This document shows, in pieces, positions 54,149 through 64,000 of a stretch of 64,000 nt of DNA (position 1 is the first letter of the stretch; each line of letters opens with the position of its first letter). Under the pieces are notes generated by a model. The model did no database searches. It was given only the letters and a program-made list of their open reading frames with translations, and had not been told where the DNA came from. Both the position numbers and the translations under genes were made by a program. Source of the DNA: Sapria himalayana (taxonomy: Eukaryota; Streptophyta; Magnoliopsida; Malpighiales; Rafflesiaceae); contig JAREIK010002622.1 in assembly GCA_029783825.1 (NCBI GenBank), positions 233,590 to 297,589 of the forward strand, given 5' to 3'.

Positions 54149-56680
54149 ATGAATCGAAGATCTAGAACTGAGATGGCTCCTTTAGACCTATAAATCAAAA
54201 AACTAGAAGAATGATTTCCAGACAAAGAGTTGATAAAGTGCCTATGGAGAACACTGGTCATAATACAGAGCCATAAGGTACTAATGGAAAAATTGTCCAA
54301 TAACGCATCCACTACCATACCTTAGAAGACTATTGGAGTCCCAAGATAATTGGATAGTTATTTGGGTATTTGATTGAAACTAATAATAGCTAACTAATTT
54401 TAGATGAAGTTGATTCTTATAGTCATGGTTCAGTGGTATTAGTGCCATAGAAGGGGATTATAGGATCCTAATAGACATATTATAATATTTTTGGAGCTAT
54501 GTGACATGATAAAAGTGAATATAGTTAGCCCCGAAAAAATAAGGTTATATTTATTTCTATTTTTAATAAGTGATAAAGCATGAAGTTAGTTCCATGCTTA
54601 CCTTGGTGCTCCATTGATAGATTTGAAGAAGTAGTGCGGGTTTTTCTCATTAAATTTTTCTATCTCAAATTACATCTCAATTACACAGAGAGGTAAGCAA
54701 ATTCTAACAAGATGAGCATTAGACACTATATGATGATTGTTACCATTTTAAGGAGTTATTAAAGAGAAGATCTCACTATGAATTTGAGTTTTGGTTCAAA
54801 GTCCAAACCTTATACAATGGGTTGAACTATATGACTAGGTGCATAATTGATGTGATCATCTGAAGGTCAATAATAAATAAATCAATAGAGGAGTTATTTT
54901 ATTTGTTTGAGGATCTAGTGACAAATAAGTATCAAACTCCAATAGATCATTCATTTAGAAGAAGAAAATCTAGAATGTTTGAGTTGAATCGGTCCACCAC
55001 AATTGATGCGAATATGTATGCTCTTTTAAGAAAGTTTGACACCCAATAAGAAAGGAGAAGGGTATCAGGGGAGATCTCCATTTTATATCTATATGAATTG
55101 ATGGATTTAGATCCAATTTATTAACTGGAAAAATCCAACAAAAGAAAAAGAACATGATATATGTTTCTACTCAATAATAATGTCCCAATATATTACCATC
55201 TGAACATGAGAAATCATGAAAATTTTTAGCATGGTGGTTATGGGAGTGAGCTATAAAAAATTGGACAATCTTTTAAAAATTTTAATAACAATACAATGAG
55301 CTATAATACACAAAGTAGCTCAAGTTTTAATTTTCAACTATCACCAAGAGAAGAGAATTTGAGAGTTTGGAAGAAAACATGTAGGCTATAATAGTATAAT
55401 TAAAGTCAATAAATGATACCCAAGTCAACCAGATGAGACTTCTTGAAGTAAAAATGGATCAATAAAGTTTGGTGATGACAAAAATAGAGATTCAACTCAG
55501 AAAATTAGTGTTATCAATGAAGGGTAGAAAAGTAAATGAATTATCAAGTGATACCAAAATAAATTCAGGGAATCATCCTCTATATTGCTTCGAAGCATAA
55601 AAGAGCAATGGTAATTTGAATAAAAATAATATGAAACCTTTGAGAATGATAGCATCATGACTTTCTCACAAGTCATGACTCTAAAATAACAAAGATATTT
55701 TGAACAAGAGGATTTTAAATCTTTTAAAGGTGATAGTATTATGACTTTCCCAAAAGTTGTTGCTCCAACTAAAAGTAAAAAAAAAAGCTATGGCCCCTAC
55801 TTAAAAGAATTAAAATAATGAATAATATGAGGGTGTGACACCTAACAAAGCCTCAACTCTAGAAAAATTATAAGCCCAAATATCATCTTTAAAGTTAGAT
55901 ATGAAAAAGGGAAACAATGAAATAGATGAGCAAATGAAAGTTACCCAAAACTATGGAGAAAAAGAAATGGATTAGAAGGAAGCTAAGGGTAAGTTTCTGA
56001 TGAATCTTTCATTTCCACAATGATTTAAAATTAGGAAAATAGGCAAAAACTTTGAGAAGTTTCTCAATATATTTCGAAAGTTAAGAAGGGAACATCCTGA
56101 TTGCTAAATCTCTTGCCCAATACTGAACAATATAAAATTTATAAAAGACATAATGAGTAGCAAGAAAAAGTTAAAGATGTACGGAGCTATGTTATGACCG
56201 AGATGTTTAGTGGGATCATTCAAAGAAAAGTTCTAAGGAGAATGAAGGACCACAAAGTTATACTATACTTGGCACTATTGGAAATCATTCATTTTGAAAA
56301 GTATTGTGCGAATTGTGATCAAGTATCAATTTGATGTCAAGTTAATTCCACGAATATTAAATTATGGAAAAAATACTTCCACATATCTCTCACTCGAAAT
56401 GGTGGATTGGACTATCAAGTACCAAGTTGGGATTATCAAAGACATTGGTTAAGATGAATATGTTTGTTTTAGCAAAGTATTTCATTATACTAGATATGGA
56501 GATGGATAACTATATAATGTTAATAGTGGGATAACTATTTTTAGAATTGGAAAAACCATTATTGATGTCAATTAAGATACAATTCACTCTCTGTGTTAGT
56601 GAGAAACAAGTAAATTTTAACTTTTACAATGGCTTGTGGGGTCTAGATAATGAAATAGGATCTTAAAGAATATATAATTT
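54149..56680 (+). pseudogene. Athila-type gag and protease remnant (plus strand)
   Basis: The ATG at 54149 gives MNRRSRTEMAPLDL. Later pieces include FKELLKRRSHYEFEFWFKVQ and TLYNGLNYMTRCIID, matching Athila gag 'FK.LLR.CPHHG...FYNGL...TR..ID'. Then come FEDLVTNKYQTP, GKNFEKFLNIFRKL and KFIKDIMSSKKKLKMY, matching 'FLKFLD.FKKL' and 'KFLKE.LSKKR.LED'. The retropepsin region gives TIKYQVGIIKDIG and GKTIIDVN, matching 'SIKYPRGIIEDVLV' and 'GRTLIDV'. Gag packages RNA and the protease cleaves the polyprotein. Stops occur throughout; RT and integrase are missing after 56.68 kb. Confidence 0.85.
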
Positions 56681-56999
56681 CTTCCATATCACAATGCAAC
56701 ATAAGCTAGATTTTTGATTTAAAGATTCTGTAGAAGAATGTTTGCCAAATGAAGGTGAATAAGATGAAATAGAAGAATATAACTTTGGAGTTGTAATAAT
56801 AATAAAGATGAGAAATATGAAAAAGAAAAACTATTCTTGAGTTGTGAAAATGAGAAAACAAAGGAAGATAATTACTATGAGATTGTGATATTCTTTGAAG
56901 TCACAACCTTAGAGGAATCTTATGTTGACAGGTTCAATGAAGCTGAGGGAACATCAATAATCATGCTACAAATCTTACTATTGAGATGAGATAAAGTAT
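56681..56999 (+). other. Tail of the Athila fragment, charged region, then breakpoint
   Basis: Glutamate- and lysine-rich broken frames (around 56740-56920), plausibly the spacer between protease and RT. Homology to an Athila element ends here; the next sequence is Ty3 gag on the other strand. Confidence 0.4.
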
Positions 57000-57930
57000 G
57001 AAATAAGTTCTCTCATTGTACTTCATCATTTTTTCTTTGACTTGCATATTGAGAGTTATTCCTACTGACAATAATTTTCTTTAAATAGCATTTTCCTTTG
57101 ACATAACTTCTAAATATTAAATTGAACTTTTCTTTATCATTAGTTTTGATGTCCCCAACATCTTGAATTATCATAATCTTTTTGTTTAGATAATGGCTTG
57201 TTATATGACATTTTCTAAGGTACATGAAATATAAAATATTTGAATTTCAAGAAGTAGATATTGCAACCTTATGTTGAGAATAATGATTGGAAAACTCAAG
57301 TTTTTTACTTGCTTTAAATTTTGGAGATGGAAGTTTGACTTCTTTCTTTATATAACTCAATTCCCTATATTATTGACCTAAGTTGTGATTTGCCCATGGG
57401 GTTCCCTTTACATTGAGCTATTGTTTAGTTTTGATTGCCATATGTATCACTATGACTAAATTTTCAATTTCTTGATTCAATCCAACTAGAAATCTTGACA
57501 TGGTAGCTTCTCAATCATACTCTACATTAGCTTAAATGAAAGAAATCTTTATTTATTTATAATAATCTTCTACTCATCTAATCCCATGTTTCATGCTTTG
57601 TAATTCCGTATATAAGCATTGATAGTAATGACTTGCCACAGGCCTTTTTTGCATTATTATTTTCATTTCCTTCTACAGCTCTATTAGAAGTTCTTCATTT
57701 CATCTCCTACTCAATGCTAATTATTCATAGAAAATATTAGCACAATCAATAAATTCAATAACTACTAGTTTTACTTTCTTAAAGTAAGAATAATATTGCA
57801 ATTAAAAAGTAATGGCATCTACTTTCCCATTCAAGGTAAATTTCTAGGTTATTTAAATTTGTAAAAAAGGAATTTTCATCTTAAAGTTGCCCAGGTTTTT
57901 TCTTCATTCTTTTTAATGCCTCTAAAGTGC
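57000..57930 (-). pseudogene. Ty3/gypsy gag with zinc knuckle, copy B
   Basis: On the minus strand it reads MKIIMQKRPVASHYYQCLYT, then ELQSMKHGI and VEDYYK, then ANVEYD.EATMSRFLVGLNQ and HMAIKTKQ. These are the standard plant Ty3 gag motifs ('MK.IMRKRFVPSHYYR.LY.KLQ.LTQG...VEDYYKEME', 'EATMARFL.GLNREI', 'HMAIKVE.Q'). The open stretch 57013-57225 contains MYLRKCHITSHYLNKKIMII, the decayed zinc knuckle 'C.GHIASQCPNKRVMI', missing two Cys. Better preserved than copy A at 36.4 kb. Pol is missing. Confidence 0.88.
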
Positions 57931-57959
57931 TCATGCCTCCCATGATTGATAAAAATTAA

Positions 57960-58540
57960 GAATCTCAATATGGTGAGCACATTACAATCAATTATGAATG
58001 GTTGATTGATAAGTCTTAGTTAGAAGAATACCATATGAAATTTTTATAAGTTCAAAAGTTTTTCAAAAAATCAAATAGTTTAATTACTCTAAAATTATGA
58101 CTTATTTCATTGCATAATATGGTATATATATGAAGTTTGAGATATCTCCTAAATTTAAGCCAATTATTGTAATTATTATTATTGCAAATTTGTGATAAAA
58201 TAAACATAAAGAAGAAGATATTGTAATGATTATGTCTTTCAATTTTTATAGTCACTCAAAATATAAATTAAAAAATACAAAGGTTGGCTAGGGGTCTCAC
58301 AATTTCCAAATTCCTCAAAGGTTTTATTGGCATTAACTCGGCCTATTTAAATTTCTAAGTAACGCCCACTCATGTAACTCTCAACTAATGCTTGTTGGAT
58401 AATTCAAGTAATGGCATTATTGGATCTTTTAGCTTTTATTTTGAAATTTGGCTGAATAGGTATCGCAAAGTCGACTAGAATTTGGCTAAGTGCAACTCCA
58501 AGATTGGTCTCAATTTGAAAAAAAAAATTCTCTCAATATT
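57960..58540 (-). repeat. Presumed LTR of Ty3 element, copy B
   Basis: It aligns with 37.74-38.19 kb, lying in the same place between gag and a copia integrase fragment. Primer-site-like text near 57930-57950 is badly eroded. A 67-codon minus frame (58052-58255) has no recognisable content. Confidence 0.5.
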
Positions 58541-58920
58541 TTTACATATTTGGGGTTGCAAGTCTTTGTTCAAGTTTCAAAAGATGAAAGATCTAAGTTT
58601 GATACTGAATTTCATATAGTAGTATTGTTAGATAAGGTTAGAATTATTTAACATAAATATATATATATATGATAAATACTTTATGATATCATAGAATGAA
58701 TTCTCATTAGATATAAAAATTTTCTTTGAGGATCATTCTATCAATTCCATTATCAAGCGTGAACAAATAATTTTGAAACTAATAGAGAAGAGACTAAATT
58801 TCTCACCTACTCCCTTTCAGATTTATTGGATTTTAAAAATTCAAAATCTTTTGAAAATGACTCTTAATCATGCTCTCACAAAGGTTTACAAAGGTATTAA
58901 TCATCCCTTCTTTAGATACA
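58541..58920 (+). pseudogene. Ty1/copia integrase C-terminal fragment
   Basis: It starts HIWGCKSLF (family 'VFGCKAF'), then KDERSKFDTEFHI in another frame and a DIIE-ILIRYKNFL segment matching 'D....K.I.SRDV.F'. It ends near 58920 where Athila-related repeats on the minus strand begin. It matches 38.2-38.5 kb in copia II. Confidence 0.65.
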
Positions 58921-58959
58921 CTTCTTTCTAAGAGTGTCTCCTTATTTGATGTCATCACT

Positions 58960-59350
58960 TAATTGAATGTCATGGATCTTTCTTCTCCACTCTAGTATTT
59001 CTTTTCATTCTAGATAACCAAAGTCGTGGCATAGAGTAATAATTATGGCTTTGCTTTTGTGCTTTTATTTTTGTTGTTGCTCTAAAGCCATAGTGTTGTG
59101 AATAGATGCAACTTTGTCTTGCACATTTTTATTACTCTTTTTTTTAACTCTAAAGTCATATTGCTATGTATAGCATTAACTTTGTTTTTAACCTTCTAAT
59201 GGAGTGATTCATTTTATATCATTATAGTCATGGTGCTTGGCATAACTACATCATTTTCTTCTATCTTTACTTGGTCAATTTTCATTTTTGAACCCCAAAG
59301 CTACGATGCAGCTATGATGCTAGGCATAGCTCTATGACTTTCACTTTGAT
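58960..59350 (-). repeat. Degenerate tandem units with agtcatgg core
   Basis: About five units of 60-110 bp carry (t)aaagtc(a/g)tggc or aaagccatag-ttg, followed by a T-rich tail (near 59022, 59089, 59154, 59225 and 59300). The same word family fills the first part of the Athila-like LTRs. The region sits at the 3' edge of the minus-strand gag. Confidence 0.6.
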
Positions 59351-59359
59351 TTTCCTTTC

Positions 59360-61230
59360 CATGATTTATATCTTAGGATTTTGAAATGCGTGATCTCCAA
59401 TAGTGTAAGGTATATTACAACATTTAGGGTCTTTCAATTTCTTCAAAAGTTTTCTTTGGATAATGATACTATACTTTTCAATTATATTCATAGTCTTGTA
59501 TGTCTCCAACTTCCTCTTATTACTCATTATATCTTTTATAAATTTTACATAATTAAGGATCTAGGATAGATCTTCGGCAAACATTATGTTCAATTGTACT
59601 TTTCAAAATATATTGAGAAATTTTTTGAGAATTCATCAAAGTTCTCCTTCCTAAATTGTTTCAGAAATAAAGATTCATTGGAAATTTACATTTTGCATAA
59701 TTCTCAACCATTTCTTTCTATCCATAACCTCGAGTAAGCTCTATTTTCTTTTTTAATTCTTCATATTTTTTTCTATTCTTTTGATCAAATTGGTTTTTGT
59801 ACTTCTTTTGGAGTCTTAGCTTTTTTAAATGTCATGGCTTCATAGTTATCATTACTCAAGTTCTCTTCACTTGAATCATGGCTTTTTAAAGAATTTTAGT
59901 TTGAGCCCATGTTTAAAGTAATCTTGTAGCTCCATAGTTGTGGCTCTTAGAAAATTCATAGTATTTTCATGCTCAAATTGTCTAGAAGAATTCTATTTAG
60001 AATGCATGTATAGATCCTTCCCACTTTTAAGCAATATTAAAGAATGATTTCTTGGATTTACTTCTATATTACTTGATAATTCTTTTACTCATCCCCTTCA
60101 TTGATAACATCATCTGACCAATGTGATGTTCAATATTCCACATCACTAAATTCATTTCATTGATCCTCACATCATGTGCCCCCATTCGGTCACCTTGGTG
60201 TCATAATTATTCTTCTAAAGTTTTGTTATAATAATTTACACCTTATCATCTACAATTAGCTTTTATATCCATCATGATGCTTAAAAAATAAAACTAGAGC
60301 CCCATTGATTCATGTAGTTCACCATATTATTCATTATATTTCTAAAGGATTGCTTGATATATTGTAGCCCACTACCATAATTTCCAAACAAAATATTGTG
60401 ATGATTTTTCATATTCAGATGGTAATACATTGGTACATTGTTGTTTGATCAAAATATCTACCATTTGCTCTACATTTGATTTGCCTCTTTCATTTGATAA
60501 ATAAGATTTGAGTTCAACAATTCATATAGAAATAAATCGGTGATCTCGACCAATATACTACTCTTTTCTTATTAAGCATCAAACTTCTTCAATAGGACAT
60601 TCATCTTTTCTTCAATGGTAATGAACCTATCTAACTCCAACATTCTAGCTTGTCTTCTCCCAAATGAACAATTCATTGAGAGTTTGGAAATTAATTTTAG
60701 CTATAATCTCGAATAAATAATATGCCTCCTCTGGTAACTCCATATATTGAGCATCAAACTTTCTTTTGAGGACATATCAACTATATATCATGCCATGTAG
60801 TTTTGGCCCATTATTGAAGGTTTGGGCTTAGAACCATAATTTAAAGCCATGTTGGGGGCATCTCCTTAATAATTCCTTAAAATAGTCCCAAGCATCAAAA
60901 AAGTTATCTTGCTCATCTTGCTCATCTTGCTGGTAATTACTTATTTCACGATGAAGTTGAGAAGTAATTTGCATGGGAAGAATTTAGTGAGAAAATTACT
61001 CACTAATTCATCACAATTATCAATTGAGCCATGCTGTAAACATTGGAACCAACTCCATACTTTACCATTTAATCAAAATAAAAATAATCATAACCTTATC
61101 ATGTCCAAGATAATTCCATTTATTTTCATAATGATGCATAACTTCAAAAACAATACATGTTTAGGTCCTTCAATGTCCTTTGTCTATATTGATGTCATTG
61201 AATCATAGCTATTAAACTCAATTTCAACTC
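59360..61230 (-). pseudogene. Athila-type gag remnant (minus strand)
   Basis: Read on the minus strand: QHGSIDNCDELVSNFLTKFF with FPCKLL, then GDAPNMALN, matching 'WD.LV..FL.KFFP' and 'CPHHG'. Further on, FPMNLYF and NSQKISQYILK, then ILNYVKFIKDIMSNKRKLE, then IIIQRKLLKKLKDPKCCNIP and YTIGDHAFQNPK, matching 'MP.Y.KFLKE.LS.KR.LE', 'I..KLP.KLKDPG.F.IPC.IG'. It shares the gag order of the plus-strand copy at 54.1-56.7 kb, so the two face each other. The protease is cut off at about 59360. Confidence 0.85.
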
Positions 61231-61680
61231 GATATTAATTAGCTCAAATGGTTGTAAAAGAACCCTAGAATAATTTTCTATCATAATAAGCCTCTAATAA
61301 TCTCCAAAGTATGGTAATGGATGGGCTGTCGAATAGCTTGTCTATCACCTTATTTGGTCTCTATGTTACTTCTAGTGTCCTTCATAATATCCTTATTAGC
61401 TCTTTATCTGACAAGAAATCTTGTAGTACTTTTAATTTATAGGTTCAAAGGGTTTAGCTTGGTCCTAGAGTTTTAGCTCATGAAAGGTTGCTAAAAAAAG
61501 TGAATAAAAGAAAGCAAATAAAACCAAATATGACCATCCACATTCAAACAAGTAAATATGACTTAGCATTTAGATCCAAAAATATTTATCAAATATAATG
61601 TTATTTAAATTTTTTTAAAAATATTATTATTTTACAATAATAATTATCTCAACTCATGTTGACTAATCAAACTAAATAAT
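61231..61680 (-). other. 5' leader of the minus-strand Athila fragment
   Basis: Sequence between the gag start and the primer-binding site. AT-rich, no motif beyond its position. Confidence 0.4.
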
Positions 61681-61701
61681 CCCCAGTAATATCTTCAAAA
61701 A
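61681..61701 (-). promoter_or_regulatory. Athila-type primer-binding site (LTR d)
   Basis: On the minus strand it reads tttttgaagatattactgggg followed by attatttagtttga, very like the Athila start TTTTTGGCGCCGTTGCCGGGGATT. The GGGGATT end is the best preserved of the four sites. Confidence 0.65.
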
Positions 61702-63714
61702 CTTATTGCAACTTTGTTACTCTGCCTAATTTAATCATTTAGGTAATGTTCAAAAACTCATTAACAAGGATGTTTCTTCAATTTAGATCTACAAGTGTTT
61801 GGGTCATATAGGTAGTATAATAGATTTTCATCTAAATATTGATCCCAAAAGAATTATAACATCAAATTGGCTATTCAACAATAGACAACCCAATTTCAAA
61901 AAAATGGATACTAAGTTTTTTTTAACAATCTTAGGTTCATGATTTTTTCATTGAATTTATATGATGACATTAATTTGCTAATCATATTTTATGTTATATA
62001 TGGAACAAAAGTTAAGGTGTAGTTCAATGACTCATTTCTCTAATGGCATACAATGTGGTGTCACTATCAAGTCCTTCTTAATGATGGTTCCCTCATTGTT
62101 ATCTCCTTGGTATGTCACGACCAAGATGATAATTCATCCATGTATGAGAGTCTTTAACAATCTCATACCTTTTAGGAAAGTTCATCAATACCCTTTGATA
62201 GTTGTTTTACATGTGTAGTCCTATTCTCTAGTCTCTATTGTCATAAATACCAATGATTGAGATGATTTGTAAGTATTTGCACTTTCAGCTTTGTAAGCAT
62301 CATAATTGCATAATTAACACACACTCCCCTAGAGTATCTTTTATCGGAACCATATGAGTAAAAGTATATCATAAATGCTATCACCACCTTATGAATCACA
62401 AAATAACTATGCATGTCTAGAGAATTACTTGTAACTTTCTTCCTCAATAATGATACAACCCACACACTATATATAACCCCCATGGGAAAACATTATATAT
62501 AATACTCATACCAATTGAGAACTAGTCCCTCTAAGTTATGTACAATGAATTAGAATATAAAAGTGCTCGTACTTTTTGTTTTATAAGTATCATACTCGTG
62601 ATGGTTAACATACATAAATTTTAGGGTTCGATGCATAGGTTTATCTCATGTATTACAATTAAAAGGGTAATTATCATCTTCATGTAATATGTACGAGTGA
62701 ACCACATAGTTTACCTATCACCTTCCACCATGATAACCTCATACAAACCTATTATTAGTTAAAACAATAATTCAAAATCTATTTAGTCATCATTCTTCAA
62801 TCCATAACATAAAATAAATCAAATTATTAATACATTCAAAATCTAGACCAATTATATCACATAATTCAAATTAAACAAATCATAGATCATACAAATTCTC
62901 AAATTTATCCGAAGAGGAGAGATTTGAGAGTCACACCCCCCCCAACTCTAATGATCGGTATAAGTCATGCATCCCTTGCTTCTTTGTGGAACTCCTAGAG
63001 AGTGTAAAATTTTTCCCTATGATTTGTAGTTACAATGACTTTGCATGTTGCACGAGGAAGAATGAGAAGAAATGGAGAGATCCCTCAAAAATTCTTTAAC
63101 TTTTACTTTTATACTCAATTGGCTTTATTTTACTCTAGGAATAAAGTTGCAACTTTCATGAGAAGTCACCACTTTGGACTTTATCTCTTCAACTTGAGGT
63201 TAAAATTCGAAAATGGTAATGACTTTATTCAACATCTTAATCTTTTTATAATACAGAGTCATGATGCTAGTAATGATAATGACTTGGGCCTAATCTTTAC
63301 ATAACACAAAGTTATGACATTATGAAATGATTGTGACTTCATGCCTTCATCTATTTTTAGTCCATAGTGAGCCACGACACTATGAATTGAATATGGTGCA
63401 AAAATAATCATTCATATCTCTTAAGTGTCCATAACATTATGAGTGGCTGTGATATTTACATTTTCTTCTCTAGTATAATAAATTACTATGGCACTATTAA
63501 CATATTGTGGCATTTACACTTACCTTGTCTATACACGTCAAGATTGTCTTTCTTTGAGGATAAGAATTGTAACCTTAGAAATAGTCATACTCATGTAATA
63601 TCTCATTTATAGTATTTAGTATCTTAAAAGTCATAATTTTGAATAATTACTACAATTTTTGTATAAGAACTTTTTGCTCTTTAATTTCTATAGCTCAAAA
63701 GTCATGATTTATAA
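61702..63714 (-). repeat. Athila-like LTR, copy d (truncated)
   Basis: On the minus strand it aligns with LTR b/c: the region 62.2-62.75 kb has the counterparts of the gggaaaatgatgattacc/agactcatatg and gtatgatacttata blocks. The 63.03-63.7-kb part has the agtcatgac-type ladder. It is cut at about 63715 by GC-rich hAT-like DNA. Open frames within it (61991-62218, 62241-62483, 63035-63304) are not recognisable genes. Confidence 0.55.
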
Positions 63715-64000
63715 ACTATCATGGCCTGACCGTACTTTCATGCCGGGCCAGACACAACACGGTTACTGCATGGTGCCATGCATGGCCTGACATGGTTCTA
63801 TGGAGGTCAGCCCGGCACGGGCCCACGACACAAATCCATCGGGTTCAGTTGTCCGTCATCGTGCCGCCGCACCTCCCGAAACCCTAATTTTAAAAAAAAA
63901 TTAGGTTTCTCAGCTCGTGCCAAGGTACCGTGTTAATGGGCCACAGTACAGTGTCGGGCTAGGCACGCCACAAGGCCCATTTGGCCTCGGCATGGCACGA
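63715..64000. mobile_element. hAT-type MITE or terminal fragment, running off the window
   Basis: A GC-richer block of catgccgggcc, cagcccggcacgggcc and caaggcccatttggc words, as in the 24.0-kb MITE and other hAT termini in the window. It contains a hairpin aaccctaatttt/aaaaattaggttt at 63881-63909. The left terminus is not clear and the right end lies outside. Confidence 0.6.

Noticed and set aside
60909..61208. 99-codon plus-strand frame
   Set aside because: Antisense to the Athila gag motifs (for example ELVSNFLTKFF) on the minus strand.

Overview
The window reads as heterochromatin-like intergenic DNA from a large plant genome, probably a flowering plant and possibly a monocot. It is AT-rich and I can support no intact host protein-coding gene and no rRNA or tRNA gene. 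Almost everything recognisable is decayed transposable-element sequence. The longest open frames are only 60-164 codons, and reading transposon proteins requires jumping frames and stop codons. The lineage guess rests only on the element mix: Ty1/copia, Athila-like and other Ty3/gypsy elements, L1-type LINEs, hAT elements and hAT-derived MITEs.

Layout. 1-0.99 kb: hAT transposase fragment (minus). 1.99-2.74 kb: hAT-type MITE with target duplication. 2.7-12.1 kb: Athila-like internal sequence, LTR and leader, with an L1-type LINE (minus, 6.06-9.45 kb) inserted in the LTR. 12.8-14.3 kb: copia pol remnant I (plus). 16.6-16.8 kb: foldback repeat. 16.8-22.0 kb: copia element IV (minus) with both LTRs and gag, integrase, RT and RNase H in order. 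22.65-26.0 kb: copia element V (minus), long LTRs, pol deleted, a hAT MITE inside. 26.1-29.75 kb: hAT element with recognisable transposase (plus). 29.9-33.1 kb: copia III (plus). 35.3-38.2 kb: MITE end, LINE 3' end, Ty3 gag and LTR (minus). 38.2-40.1 kb: copia II (plus). 40.8-42.1 kb: MITE-like insertion. 42.4-43.3 kb: palindromic microsatellite DNA. 43.35-46.27 kb: third hAT copy (minus) carrying an unclassified 582-bp insertion. 46.5-56.7 kb: Athila-like LTR, non-autonomous internal region, second LTR, then an Athila gag/protease (plus). 57.0-58.9 kb: second Ty3 gag/LTR/copia-integrase composite. 59-63.7 kb: Athila gag and LTR on the minus strand, facing the plus copy. 63.7-64.0 kb: GC-richer hAT-like sequence running off the end.

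No genes co-operate here. The interest lies in element history: three diverged hAT copies, two paralogous copia segments, two loci with the same Ty3/copia junction, a pair of inward-facing Athila elements, an Athila-associated non-autonomous internal region present twice with its own repeat-bearing reading frame, and local inverted or tandem duplications younger than their surroundings. I found no convincing new functional system. Domain calls come from reading translated motifs by eye; LTR and insertion limits are estimates unless a target duplication or terminal motif is quoted.
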